Shown: one piece after another, positions 17,501 to 26,107 of the stretch | Position numbering within the stretch: position 1 is the first letter of the stretch | How the letters are laid out: each line of letters opens with the position of its first letter | DNA from: Puniceibacterium sp. IMCC21224 | GTDB lineage: Bacteria; Pseudomonadota; Alphaproteobacteria; Rhodobacterales; Rhodobacteraceae | Assembly (NCBI RefSeq): GCF_001038505.1 | Contig: NZ_LDPY01000001.1 | Coordinates: 1,054,001 to 1,118,000 of the forward strand | Length of the DNA stretch: 64,000 bases | Direction of reading: 5' to 3' | Made by a program: the position numbers and the translations under genes | The notes under the pieces: generated by a model | Databases searched by the model: none | The model's input: the letters and a program-made list of their open reading frames with translations, nothing else | What the model was told of the DNA's origin: nothing

Positions 17501-19365
17501 AGTGTCCCCTGCACCCGTGCAGGGCCGGACAGGCTGGGTTCAACCAGGCCCGCGTCCCGCAATAGGGCCGTGAATCGCGCAGCAGTTGCCCCGGTGCGCA
17601 GCACACCTTCGGCGGTGATGTCGGCGGCGGGGGAGGACATCTCAAAATCGCGCAGAACAACGCCCGTGGTGTCGCGGGCCATATCGACGCGCAGCACCGT
17701 CTCACCCGCGAGCACGGCGTCAGCTTGCGCTATGCCGGTTTTCAGGTTGCGGGCGCTGCCCGACACAGTGCCATCGAACGTTCCGCTCAGCGGAGCCGCG
17801 TCGGCGACCACGGTCACATCGACAGCACCGCCCAGCGGGCGTCCTGCCAGATCAGAAAACCGCGAAACGTCCTGTGCGGCAACCTGCACATCTGCGGTGA
17901 CAGTGGGGTTAAAGTCGCCCTGAATGCCGCTCAGGCTCATGACGCCGGTCAGGGCATAGTCATCGCCTCGCAGCGCAAGATTGGTGATGTTAAGCGGCGC
18001 GTCCTCGGTCCAGTTCAGCGCGATCACCCCGTTCAGCGACGATCCCAGCGCCGCCTGAAAGGCGGGGTCGGTCGGCGACAACCCGTCCGCTACAATGTCG
18101 AATTGTCCCGCCAAGGCGCCCAATGCAGAACCCTCACCGCGGGTCAGCGAGCCAGAGCCATTGATCGTCGCCGTGTCGAAGGACAGATCCTGTCGCACAA
18201 GCCGATCAACAGCAAAATCCGCAGTCCAGTTGTCGCCTTCAGCGGCATTGTAGGCCACGTTCAGATCAACGCCGTTGACCCGAGTGTCAACGCCGGGCAC
18301 CGGCAACAGCACCGGCTCGCCATCCGGCAGGGCCAGACGACCGCTAAGTGCCACGATCTCGGGCCACTTGTCGGGCCCCAGCGCCACATTGCCCTGTAAC
18401 CGCACCGCCTCAGAGACAAGATCAAGCGTGTCGATGACCAGACGTCCGTCGTCGAAAGTGTCGCCGCTGACCGTAAGCGACAGGTCCGGCCCAAAGAAGG
18501 CGCGGTGCTCTTGCTCCAGCAGGGGGCGCACGTCGCCCGCCAGCCGCGCGCCAAACGCACGGCCCGGTGTGGCAGCGTCAGCGGGCAGGGCCGCCAGTGT
18601 GACGCGCCCGGTTAGGCGGTCGACATCCTCGGTGCTTAGCCCAAGGTCGGCCGCAAAATCATCGAGCGGACCTTCGCCCTTGACGGTCAGCGCCAGCGGC
18701 GGGCCGTCGGGCAACCCAGTCAGCGTGGCGAGCAAACCATTCGGCCCCTCGATCAGCGACAGGTCAACCGCCAGAACGCTGGTTTCGTTGGCGAAGCTAC
18801 CCTTTAGCGCCAGGGTGCCTGTGGCCCCGTCCAGTCGTTCGACGGTCAGATCGGCGGTGCCCTCACCACCGGCAAGACTGGCGGAACCGTTCAGTGACAC
18901 TTCGGCGGCGATGCCGATCACCGGCGCGCCCAGCGTGACGCGGGCAATCTCAAGCAGGTCGATCTGGACCGACACCGGCAGATCCGGCAGGCTGAATGGC
19001 TTGGCTTCGGGGTCGGGCAGATCTTCGCCCGCCGTGGGCAGGCGCGGCAACAGGATTTCCTGGGCCGACAGCTCGGCGATGGAAATCCGACCGCGCAGCA
19101 GCGCCGCGCGGTTCCAGTCCAGTCGAACCTCGCGCAGGGTCAGCCAGATGCCGTCATCGTCGGCAATCGTCAGCTCTTCGATGGTGGCTTGCGAGGACAG
19201 CGCACCGGCAAACCCCTTGATCCGGATATCGCGCCCGGCCCCCGACAGGTTATCCTCAAGCAAGGCTTGAAGGTAGCCGCGATCCTCGTCTTCGGTCTGC
19301 GCGACAATCGGTGCGCCAACCACCAGAACCGCAGTGATGGCGACGGGTAGAAGTATGCGTTTCAA
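14566..19365 (-). CDS. tamB: TamB translocation and assembly module protein
   Basis: Very long protein (1599 residues) with an N-terminal signal anchor (about residues 3-22), a long beta-helical body of repeated strands, and a C-terminal DUF490/TamB domain ending in FFEKDY. TamB spans the periplasm and works with the outer-membrane protein TamA in autotransporter assembly and lipid transport. Start is TTG at 19365, overlapping the tamA stop (TTGA); the MKRILLPVAI-type N-terminus supports it. The central part contains 170-residue tandem repeats (see separate entry). A hairpin terminator follows. Confidence 0.9.
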   Translation of the reverse strand: MKRILLPVAITAVLVVGAPIVAQTEDEDRGYLQALLEDNLSGAGRDIRIKGFAGALSSQATIEELTIADDDGIWLTLREVRLDWNRAALLRGRISIAELSAQEILLPRLPTAGEDLPDPEAKPFSLPDLPVSVQIDLLEIARVTLGAPVIGIAAEVSLNGSASLAGGEGTADLTVERLDGATGTLALKGSFANETSVLAVDLSLIEGPNGLLATLTGLPDGPPLALTVKGEGPLDDFAADLGLSTEDVDRLTGRVTLAALPADAATPGRAFGARLAGDVRPLLEQEHRAFFGPDLSLTVSGDTFDDGRLVIDTLDLVSEAVRLQGNVALGPDKWPEIVALSGRLALPDGEPVLLPVPGVDTRVNGVDLNVAYNAAEGDNWTADFAVDRLVRQDLSFDTATINGSGSLTRGEGSALGALAGQFDIVADGLSPTDPAFQAALGSSLNGVIALNWTEDAPLNITNLALRGDDYALTGVMSLSGIQGDFNPTVTADVQVAAQDVSRFSDLAGRPLGGAVDVTVVADAAPLSGTFDGTVSGSARNLKTGIAQADAVLAGETVLRVDMARDTTGVVLRDFEMSSPAADITAEGVLRTGATAARFTALLRDAGLVEPSLSGPARVQGTLDQAGDTWTLAADATGPGGAVFDGRVDVPLVDGKPGRITATGSLKADALSPFSTLAGRQLGGGFDLSGTGSFELETLFFNARVTGDTRDIRTGIPEADGLLRGPGQITLDASRDDNGIMLRNLDVSTNAASITGKGVLADQDSTAEFEATLVNTAVIAPGLSGPARLTGTLTQTGNDYLLNAQGNGPGGVALSGDVTATVIDRTLGLIRGAGSLRATDLGAYAELAKRPLGGGLDITGSGSFDPTTQFFTATATGTTQDLKTGIAQADGLLTGSGRLNVDATRDADGISIRTLDVETDAAALSADGVIRDSGSVASFDAQIRDTALVVPGLTGSAQASGSLTQTGNDYTLDVTASGPGGLAFGGEIVATVEDGTPGLVRGSGEVSADSIAPYGALVNRPLRGGFDFTGSGQYHLTDQTFAVKLDGTAQNLGSGIAEADKLIAGSTTLTLDAERTEDGVLTIRTFDLANPQVSADASGRYGGADTALDFNAELGNLALFVPGFPGPVTARGSALAAGSDYRINADLTGPGGITAQVGGTVAPDASQADLGITGAAALALINPFLEPNLITGQANFDLRLNGRPGLEALSGAVTASGATFVVPAARQSLSDINARIELAGGRANLDVDAAVTNGGRVRATGPVTLSAPFNGDLAIAINQVVAADPGLFETTLDGQLTLQGSLASTARLAGAIQLGPVEVRVPSTGGGVAGSSFALRHVNEPTASRLTRERAGLIEKQAGGGAGGGGSGVNYGLDLLIQAPSRIFIRGRGLDAELGGELRLGGTIQNIEPLGRFDLVRGRLDILGQRIALSEASIVLQGNLNPEIQVVAETSRDDTTIQFVISGPVSEPEVSITSSPELPEDEVLAMLLFGRDVSEISAFQALRIAAAVNTLVGRGGNGIVDKLRMSFGVDDLDVQTAADGTTELRVGKYLTEKIYSDVTVDANGGSSINLNLQVTPNITARGSAGSDGNTGIGVFFEKDY
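16210..17739 (-). repeat. Three exact 510-bp tandem units inside tamB
   Basis: The marker TGI(A/P)(Q/E)AD(A/G)(V/L)L begins at residues 543, 713 and 883 and, more diverged, SGIAEADKLI at 1053: a spacing of exactly 170 residues (510 bp) each time. Codons for the marker begin at 17739, 17229, 16719 and 16209. Within units the order is constant: RD..G..LR, then LSGPAR..GTL.Q.G, then GPGG, then LA.R.LGGG.D..G.GSF. A half unit precedes (residues about 491-542) and a degenerate unit follows. Divergence is high enough that the copies are old. Confidence 0.85.
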
Positions 19366-21176
19366 AACGATTGTCCTATGCCGATGTAGAATTGCACGCC
19401 GTCGCTGGTTGATCCGCTGATCGGCGCCGCCACGTCAAAGCGGATCGGCCCGATCCCGGTGTTGTAGCGCAGTCCCAGACCGCCGCCTGAATGCCATTCG
19501 CCGGTGCCGTCATAAAAGCTCTCGGAACCGATATACCCCGCATCGACAAAGGCCACCGCCCCCAGTGCCCCACGCAGCAAGGTGCGGTATTCCAGCGACG
19601 CGCCGACAAAACTGCGTCCGCCAGTGCTGTCACCGCCCCCCAGATCCACATCCAGAGATTTATAAGGCTGGCCCCGTACGGTGCCGCCGCCGCCACTGGT
19701 GAACAGGTATTCTGGCAAGGTTTCATCAATGTCCGATCCCATGACCGACCCGAATTGGAGACGTGCAGCTATGGTCTGGCTGTCATCTTCGCTGAACGAT
19801 TTGTAGGCGCGCAAATCTGCCTTGGCGCGCGCGCCGCTGGCTGACCCGGACAGGCCGATATAGGGCAGCAATTCGACCTTGGCGTAATAACCGTTCTTGG
19901 CATCCAAGGCGTTGTCGCGTTCGTCCAGCGTGACGGTGGTGGGCAGGGTCAGCAGGGTAAAGGTTCGGTCGCCCAGATCGTCCTGGGTTTCGGAATAAAG
20001 AAAGCTCAGTCCGGTTTCGGCCGACAGTTCATTGGTGTAGATCCGCGATACACCGAACCCCAGTTCAATCCGGTCCGAGATATAGGTTGGTTCGTCTTCA
20101 TGCGCGATCTCGCCCAGAAGATATCCATCAGTGTCGCCGCCATAGATCGCCGGTACGCTCAGCCGTGAGGTCAGTGAATAATCCATACCACTTGTCGAGC
20201 TGCCGATATTGGCAATCTCGGCATCAAAGCGCAGCCGTTCAGCGCCGCCAAAGATGTTGCGGTGCATCCAGAAACCGGTCAGCGCCACCCCGTCGAGCGA
20301 CGAAATCTCGAACCCGGCGCCGATGCGGCGGGGCTTTTCATCCACCACCGAGATGCCAATATCGAGGGTATCGTCCGGGTTCGGTACGTCGGCTTCGGTC
20401 ACCGCGACCGACGAAAACGCGCCGGTGCGCCGCAGCCGCGCCGCAGCCTTGTCCACTTCTTCCGGGTCGAAACGTTCGCCCTGTGGGATATCGGCGATGC
20501 GGCGGATCGTGTTGCTTTTGACCGCGCTCTCTGTGGTGGTGCCGGTTTTTCCGAACCGCAGCTTGGGGCCGCGATCCACCCGGATCACTACGTCCAGAAT
20601 GCTTTTCCTGTGATCGGCGGTGATCTCCTGGCTGGCGATGCTGGCCTTGGCAAAGCCCTTGTCGCGCCAACTGGAAATGGCGACATCCAGCGCCTCGCCA
20701 ACCTTGCCGCTGCGGGCGCGGCGCGTGGTGGCAAAATCTTCGGGCAGGACGGCATCGGGTGACAGCGGCGCGATCTCGGCGCGGCCAAAGCGGAAAGGTT
20801 TGCCGGGATCAATTATGATCTCGATGTTGTCGATGGTTTTGGGCACCGAAAGCAACGGAATGTCGGCGGCCTGACGACCATCGACCAGAACATCGACCCG
20901 GCCGTCATAGAACCCAAGCGCGTACAGCGTGCTTAGCATGTTGCCATATTCTGAAAGAGCCGCAGCAAAAAGATCCTGCGCATCGGTGGTCCCGTCGTCC
21001 AGCGCTGACTGCACGACCGAGGATGCCTTGAGCACCGAGCGCATCTCGTCATCATCTCGGTTGACGCGGATCTTGACCTCGTCAACGGCATTGGCGGGCG
21101 CGGGAACCACGATGGCACAAAACGCCATGCCCACCAATCCGAAAACACCGGATTTGTACTGTCCAATCATGCCCAT
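19362..21176 (-). CDS. tamA: TamA, outer-membrane BamA-family assembly protein
   Basis: Start chosen at ATG 21176 (MGMIGQYKS), which places a Sec signal peptide ending near PANA-VDE; 604 residues. POTRA domains fill roughly residues 30-270, followed by a 16-strand beta barrel that ends in GIGQSF with the terminal Phe typical of outer-membrane proteins. The barrel contains the VRGQPY motif of the Omp85 L6 loop. TamA partners TamB, encoded next with a TTGA overlap. The 200-base gap to matB contains a small GCGGT/ACCGC inverted repeat but no firm promoter. Confidence 0.88.
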   Translation of the reverse strand: MGMIGQYKSGVFGLVGMAFCAIVVPAPANAVDEVKIRVNRDDDEMRSVLKASSVVQSALDDGTTDAQDLFAAALSEYGNMLSTLYALGFYDGRVDVLVDGRQAADIPLLSVPKTIDNIEIIIDPGKPFRFGRAEIAPLSPDAVLPEDFATTRRARSGKVGEALDVAISSWRDKGFAKASIASQEITADHRKSILDVVIRVDRGPKLRFGKTGTTTESAVKSNTIRRIADIPQGERFDPEEVDKAAARLRRTGAFSSVAVTEADVPNPDDTLDIGISVVDEKPRRIGAGFEISSLDGVALTGFWMHRNIFGGAERLRFDAEIANIGSSTSGMDYSLTSRLSVPAIYGGDTDGYLLGEIAHEDEPTYISDRIELGFGVSRIYTNELSAETGLSFLYSETQDDLGDRTFTLLTLPTTVTLDERDNALDAKNGYYAKVELLPYIGLSGSASGARAKADLRAYKSFSEDDSQTIAARLQFGSVMGSDIDETLPEYLFTSGGGGTVRGQPYKSLDVDLGGGDSTGGRSFVGASLEYRTLLRGALGAVAFVDAGYIGSESFYDGTGEWHSGGGLGLRYNTGIGPIRFDVAAPISGSTSDGVQFYIGIGQSF

Positions 21177-21376
21177 ATCACCGATCCCACCGCATTTTTT
21201 GTCTATTCTAGCGGTGGCCGACCGCATCGGCTACTAAGGATGTATCACTTTTCGTTTGTTTCCACCCCTCCCGGACCAAGCCATTGATCCGCAAGCGGAT
21301 TACTTTCTGCAGGTGCGGCGAGGGGAGGGATTCCAGTGTGTTGGGCGTCATTCACCGCGCGGATCTGCGCCGTGTC

Positions 21377-22894
21377 TCAGGCTGGGGCAAAGAGATCGCC
21401 AAATTCATCGCGCAGCAGGTTCTTTTGCACCTTACCCATGGTGTTGCGCGGCAGTTCGCCAACCACCACCAGCTTGCGCGGATGTTTGAACCGGGCGAGG
21501 CTTTGGCGGACCTGCGCGTCGATTGCTTCAAGGTCCGGTGTCGCCCCCTGCGCGGGCACCAAAACGCCGACAACCGTTTCGCCAAAATCCGGGTGCGGCA
21601 CGCCGATCACCGCGCTTTCCAGCACACCAGGCTGATCATCAAGCAGCAGTTCAATTTCTTTGGGGTAGATGTTGTAGCCGCCCGAAATGATCAGATCCTT
21701 GTTGCGCCCGACGATCGAGATATAGCCGTCCGCGTCGATCTGCCCCAGGTCGCCGGTGATAAAGAACCCGTCGGCGCGCAACTCTTCGGCGGTCTTTTCC
21801 GGCATCTGCCAATAACCGGCAAAGACGTTGGGTCCACGCACCTCGATCTGGCCGATCTCGCCCTGCGGCAGCTCTGCGCCTGTGGCGGGATCGGTGATCT
21901 TCAGCTCGATCCCCGGCAGGGGAAAGCCGACTGTACCGGCCCTGCGGTCGCCGTCATACGGGTTAGACGTGTTCATGTTGGTTTCGGTCATGCCATAGCG
22001 TTCAAGGATGCGGTGGCCCGTGCGGGCCTCAAAGCTCACATGCGTTTCTGCCAGCAGCGGGGCCGAGCCGGACACAAACAGTCGCATATGCCGGGTCAGG
22101 TCGGCGTCAAAGCCTGGCTCGTCGAGCAGCCGGGTGTAGAATGTCGGCACACCCATCATAGTGGTTGCGCGAGGCAAAAGACTGATGGCCCGTGCGGCGT
22201 CAAACTTGGGTTCGAACAGCATCGCGCCACCGGCAGCGAGCGTGATGTTGGTGGCGACAAACAGTCCATGCGTGTGAAAGATCGGCAAAACGTGCAGCAG
22301 TACATCGTCGGCGGTGAACTGCCAGTAATCGACCAGCATCCGTGCATTCGACAGCAGGTTGTCCTGCGTCAGCATTGCCCCCTTGGAACGGCCAGTGGTG
22401 CCCGAAGTATAGAGGAACGCCGCAAGATCCGAGATGTTCCGCGCGACCGTATCAAAGTGCTCGGACAGGATGGCCGCGTCGTCGCTAAGGCTGCCGGTGC
22501 CGTCGCCGTTCAGCACTCGCAAGGCGATGCCGCAGCTTGTGGCCAATGGCTGCAACGCTTCGGCTTTGGAACCGTCGCAGACCAGCAGCCGCGCGCCCGA
22601 GTTTTCGACGAAATAGGTGACTTCCGGTGCCATGTACCCGGTGTTGAGCGGCAGAAACACCACCCCAGCCTGCACGCAGGCCGCATAAAGTGCCAGCGCC
22701 TGCGCCGATTTGTCGACCTGCGCCGCCAACCGGTCGCCGGGGCGCAGGCCCAGGTCCGTCACGGCATGGGCGTAGCGCGCTGTCATCCGCAGGAACTGAT
22801 CATGCGTCAGGGTGCTGCCGTCGGGCAGGTGCAGAAACGGGGTATCCTGTCCGGCGTGGCGTCCGAACAGCGAATCATACAGGGGGTTGGCCAT
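21377..22894 (-). CDS. matB: Malonyl-CoA synthetase
   Basis: Protein of 505 residues in the ANL adenylate-forming superfamily, the length of rhizobial MatB. It has the AMP-binding loop YTSGTTGRSKGAML, the ERYGMTET motif, a GDLGQID hinge region and GRNKDLIISGGYNIYPKE preceding the C-terminal domain; the catalytic Lys is in the final TMGKVQKN. It converts malonate, ATP and CoA into malonyl-CoA, which MatA then decarboxylates. Twelve bases after matA, with AAGGACTGAAG upstream. Confidence 0.87.
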   Translation of the reverse strand: MANPLYDSLFGRHAGQDTPFLHLPDGSTLTHDQFLRMTARYAHAVTDLGLRPGDRLAAQVDKSAQALALYAACVQAGVVFLPLNTGYMAPEVTYFVENSGARLLVCDGSKAEALQPLATSCGIALRVLNGDGTGSLSDDAAILSEHFDTVARNISDLAAFLYTSGTTGRSKGAMLTQDNLLSNARMLVDYWQFTADDVLLHVLPIFHTHGLFVATNITLAAGGAMLFEPKFDAARAISLLPRATTMMGVPTFYTRLLDEPGFDADLTRHMRLFVSGSAPLLAETHVSFEARTGHRILERYGMTETNMNTSNPYDGDRRAGTVGFPLPGIELKITDPATGAELPQGEIGQIEVRGPNVFAGYWQMPEKTAEELRADGFFITGDLGQIDADGYISIVGRNKDLIISGGYNIYPKEIELLLDDQPGVLESAVIGVPHPDFGETVVGVLVPAQGATPDLEAIDAQVRQSLARFKHPRKLVVVGELPRNTMGKVQKNLLRDEFGDLFAPA

Positions 22895-22906
22895 GAACTT
22901 CAGTCC

Positions 22907-24151
22907 TTATGTATTCTGTGGCACAATTGCAGCGGCAAGATTTCTGACCTCGGACGATGCCGCAATCTTGCCTGTCGCGGCAAAGCCTTCGTGGTTTTGG
23001 GTGATCTGGCGCAGGTCATAGAGATAGTTAACCATGACGCCACCGGATTGTGCCAATCCGTTGGGCGATGTGTCCGCACCGGCGTGAATGGCATGGACCT
23101 GTGCGCCGTTGCCCAGATGGAACCGCGCCACCGGATCAACCGGGCCGCCGTCGGGCCGCTTGGCCAGTGTCAGGTAATGCGCGGCAAGTTGGCGCTGGCG
23201 CACCGGGTCGGCGTCGATGCTAAGCCCCTGACTGTCCAGCCAGCGCATCAGACCGGGGATTGGCGACAGGGTGACATAAGTTTTCAATCCCGGAAGGTCG
23301 CGCGATAGATCCGCCACCACCTGTTTGATCAGCGAATTGCCGAACGAGATGCCGGCCAGCCCCGACTGGCAGTTCGAGATCGAATAGAATACCGCCGTGT
23401 CGGCATCACGCGCCGCAAGTTCGGTGCGTGTGCCCGACAGCAGTGCCTGTACCGACCCCGGCACACCGCGGGTCAATGCCACCTCGACAAAAATCAGCGG
23501 CTCGCTTGGCATTGACGGGTGGAAGAACGCAAAGCAACGCCGGTCCGTCGGGGCTAGCCGTCCGCGCAGATCTTCCCAGCTGTCAATGGCATGGACTGCC
23601 TCGTAGGCGATGATCTTTTCCAGAATCTCGGCCGGGCTTTCCCACGAGATTGGGCGCAGCACCAGAAAGCCGCGATTGAACCACGAGGCAAAGAGATGCC
23701 TCAGGTCCAGATCCAGCATGGCGAATTCCGGGTTCTGCGGGATCATGCGCAAAAGATCGCTGCGCATGTCGACCAGTTGCCCGGTTGCGCCCGGCACCTG
23801 ATTAAGTCTGCGGGCCAGTTCCTGACGCGGAGGTTCGGACACGGCCATGTAGGCGCGGTAACTGGCCTTGTCAGGCGTGACTTCATAGTCGTCGAGCGCG
23901 GTGCGCACCTGGGCCACGTCGATGCCCTGCGCCTGCGTCAGCCAGGCAAAGAACGCCCGCTTGTCTTCCCACTCTAACCCGGCGTAGCGATCGAGGATCA
24001 GCCGTGCCAGCGCCATGCCGGACACTTCGCCGACGTTGCCCAGCAGGTCGGTACACAGTTCCTCAAGGGTGCGGCCCTTGCGGTCGGGTGCGCCCGCCCC
24101 GCGATAGCGCAGATCAAAGACCGAGTTCATCAGATCGGCAAGCAGGCTCAC
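22907..24151 (-). CDS. matA: Malonyl-CoA decarboxylase
   Basis: GTG at 24151 is chosen because it overlaps the dctM stop as GTGA; the product is 414 residues. A longer ATG version at 24235 would sit inside dctM. Strong family blocks: FYSISNCQSGLAGISFGN followed by LIKQVV, TLSPIPGLMRWL, and near the C-terminus FHLGNGAQVHAIHAGAD and VMVNYLYDL. The enzyme turns malonyl-CoA into acetyl-CoA and CO2, so that matA and matB together allow growth on malonate. Confidence 0.88.
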   Translation of the reverse strand: MSLLADLMNSVFDLRYRGAGAPDRKGRTLEELCTDLLGNVGEVSGMALARLILDRYAGLEWEDKRAFFAWLTQAQGIDVAQVRTALDDYEVTPDKASYRAYMAVSEPPRQELARRLNQVPGATGQLVDMRSDLLRMIPQNPEFAMLDLDLRHLFASWFNRGFLVLRPISWESPAEILEKIIAYEAVHAIDSWEDLRGRLAPTDRRCFAFFHPSMPSEPLIFVEVALTRGVPGSVQALLSGTRTELAARDADTAVFYSISNCQSGLAGISFGNSLIKQVVADLSRDLPGLKTYVTLSPIPGLMRWLDSQGLSIDADPVRQRQLAAHYLTLAKRPDGGPVDPVARFHLGNGAQVHAIHAGADTSPNGLAQSGGVMVNYLYDLRQITQNHEGFAATGKIAASSEVRNLAAAIVPQNT

Positions 24152-25464
24152 AATGCGACTCCCATAACTGCATCGGGCAGCCATGTGGCGAGGCCCGGAA
24201 ACAGGCACAGCAGAACGATGCCCAGCACCATACATGCGACGTAGGGCAAGGACCCCATCAGGATGGTGCGCAAGGAGATATCGGGCGCAATGCCATTGAT
24301 GACATACAGGTTGAGCCCGACCGGCGGTGAGATCAAGCCGATCTCCATGTTGATGGTCAGCACAACCGCAAACCAGATCGGATCAAAGCCAGCCGTGGTG
24401 ATGATTGGCAACAAAATAGGCGCGGCCATAAGGATCACCGCCACGGGCGGCAGAAAGAAGCCCGCGATCAGCAGAAACACATTCACCGCCGCCATCAACA
24501 CCCAGCGGTTCACATCCAGTGTACCGATCCATTCAGCAATGCTCTGGGTGATGAACAGCGACGACAGCATGTAGCTGAACACGCCCGCGGCTGCGACGAT
24601 GAACAGGATCATCACGCTTTCACGGGTTGAATCCCGCAGCACCACCCACAGGTCGCGCGGGTGCCACATCCGATAGATCAGCACGGCGATCACAAGGCAC
24701 AGCAGCGCGCCGACGGCTGCCGTCTCGGACGGCGTGGCGATGCCGCCATACATGGCATACAGCACACCAAGGATGATAAAGAGGAAGGGCAGGACCTTTG
24801 GCAGGATCTCGAACTTCTGCTTCCAGGTGTAGGTGGTGGCGGTCAGCACGCGGGCATCGCCGGACTTCCAGGTGGCATAGATTGACCATGCCATGAACAG
24901 TGCCACAAGCATCAGCCCGGGAAACACACCCGCCAGAAACAGCCGTCCGATCGAAGATTCTGTGGCGATGCCGTAGACGATCATCGTGACCGACGGCGGG
25001 ATCAGAATACCCAGCGTGCCGCCTGCCGCAATCGACCCTGCCGCCACGCCATCGGGATAGCCACGCTTGCGCATCTCGGGGATACCCATCTTGCCAATTG
25101 CGGCGCAGGTGGCGGGCGAGGATCCCGACATTGCGGCAAACAGAGCACAGGCGCCAAGGTTTGAAATCACCAGACCGCCCGGAATGCGCGTCAACCAGCG
25201 CTCCAGCGCCTCGTAAAGATCGGCACCAGCGCGGGTCGAGGCGATGCTGGATCCCATGATGATGAACATCGGGATCGACAGCAGCGCAAAATTGTCGAGC
25301 TTGCCAAACAGGATTTCGGGCATCAGCTCAAGCGAGCGCATCCCGTCAAAGGCCATCAGGAACCCGGCTGACACGATCAGCAGGCCAATGGCGACCGACA
25401 CGCCCGAAAACAGAACAAATATCGTTGTCAGCGCGACGAGCGCGCCCAGTACCAGCGGATCCAT
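24148..25464 (-). CDS. matM: Malonate-type TRAP transporter large subunit
   Basis: DctM family, 438 residues from ATG 25464, which overlaps the dctQ stop (TGATG) six bases after AGGAGA. Family blocks: AAGGTLGILIPPSVTMIVYGI, ESSIGRLFLAGVFPG and MEIGLISPPVGLNLYVING. It forms the sodium-coupled importer with the two genes upstream. A TRAP system with matA and matB resembles the matPQM malonate transporter known from Sinorhizobium, where it replaces the MatC carrier. Confidence 0.83.
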   Translation of the reverse strand: MDPLVLGALVALTTIFVLFSGVSVAIGLLIVSAGFLMAFDGMRSLELMPEILFGKLDNFALLSIPMFIIMGSSIASTRAGADLYEALERWLTRIPGGLVISNLGACALFAAMSGSSPATCAAIGKMGIPEMRKRGYPDGVAAGSIAAGGTLGILIPPSVTMIVYGIATESSIGRLFLAGVFPGLMLVALFMAWSIYATWKSGDARVLTATTYTWKQKFEILPKVLPFLFIILGVLYAMYGGIATPSETAAVGALLCLVIAVLIYRMWHPRDLWVVLRDSTRESVMILFIVAAAGVFSYMLSSLFITQSIAEWIGTLDVNRWVLMAAVNVFLLIAGFFLPPVAVILMAAPILLPIITTAGFDPIWFAVVLTINMEIGLISPPVGLNLYVINGIAPDISLRTILMGSLPYVACMVLGIVLLCLFPGLATWLPDAVMGVAL

Positions 25465-26042
25465 CAAATATCTCCTGCCGCGCGACCGGCCAGGCCCTCG
25501 GTTTCAATGCCAAAGGGTTTGTCGATACCGACGACAACCGCGTAAAGGTCTGCCAGCAGTTGCAGCAGTAGTAGTCCCAGGCCGATGGGCAGTGACAGGT
25601 AGGGTTTCCACAACATCACGCCCCAGACAGTGTCGGACCGCCAGCCGCGCGCCCAGGCAAAGTGCCAGAAATCAACGGCGTAATATAGCATGACCCCGAT
25701 GATCAGCGCCGACATTGCCAGCGTGATTACCGCCAATACCCGCCGCGCGCCCATCGGCAGCGCCAGCGGCACCAGATCGACGTTCACATGCCCGCGCAAC
25801 CGCTGCACATAGGGCAACCCGACCAGCGTGGCCGCGATCATCAGATAAATCACCGCTTCGGTCTGCCAGACGGTCGACCCGTTCAGCACAAAGCGCACAA
25901 AGATCATCTGGCAGGTGATTGTCACCGCAGCCACGATCATCGCCGCCGAAACCCAGCCCGCAAAGGTCGAGATTGCCGCGACGGCCCGCAGAAATGGATT
26001 GTTACCGGTGCGCGCCGCACCTGCCGAAGTTGCACCGGACAT
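25464..26042 (-). CDS. matQ: Malonate-type TRAP transporter small subunit
   Basis: DctQ family, 192 residues from ATG 26042 with four membrane helices (around residues 22-48, 60-80, 99-120 and 143-166). The polar N-terminal tail (MSGATSAGAARTGNN) is cytoplasmic. AAAAAGGAG lies upstream. It links the binding protein and the large subunit. Confidence 0.8.
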   Translation of the reverse strand: MSGATSAGAARTGNNPFLRAVAAISTFAGWVSAAMIVAAVTITCQMIFVRFVLNGSTVWQTEAVIYLMIAATLVGLPYVQRLRGHVNVDLVPLALPMGARRVLAVITLAMSALIIGVMLYYAVDFWHFAWARGWRSDTVWGVMLWKPYLSLPIGLGLLLLQLLADLYAVVVGIDKPFGIETEGLAGRAAGDI

Positions 26043-26069
26043 CGGGGCTCCTTTTTCGGATATGGGATG

Positions 26070-26094
26070 CCGGGGCACCCGCTGGGCACCCCGG
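26070..26094 (-). other. Intercistronic hairpin between matP and matQ
   Basis: Arms 26070-26080 and 26084-26094 form an 11-bp stem (two G-U pairs on the mRNA) with a 3-base loop, 13 bases after the matP stop. No T-run follows. Such stems behind a binding-protein gene commonly stabilise its mRNA relative to the permease part. Confidence 0.5.
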
Positions 26095-26107
26095 TGATTG
26101 GTTCAGA

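Noticed and set aside
21211..21225. GCGGT/ACCGC hairpin upstream of tamA as a matB terminator
   Set aside because: It is short, on the minus strand it is followed by A-rich rather than T-rich sequence, and it sits 36 bases before tamA, so its role is unclear.
21284..23308. Long plus-strand open frame (674 codons) opposite matB
   Set aside because: It lies antisense to an intact matB and part of matA with complete motifs; its composition is what high-GC codon bias produces on the opposite strand.
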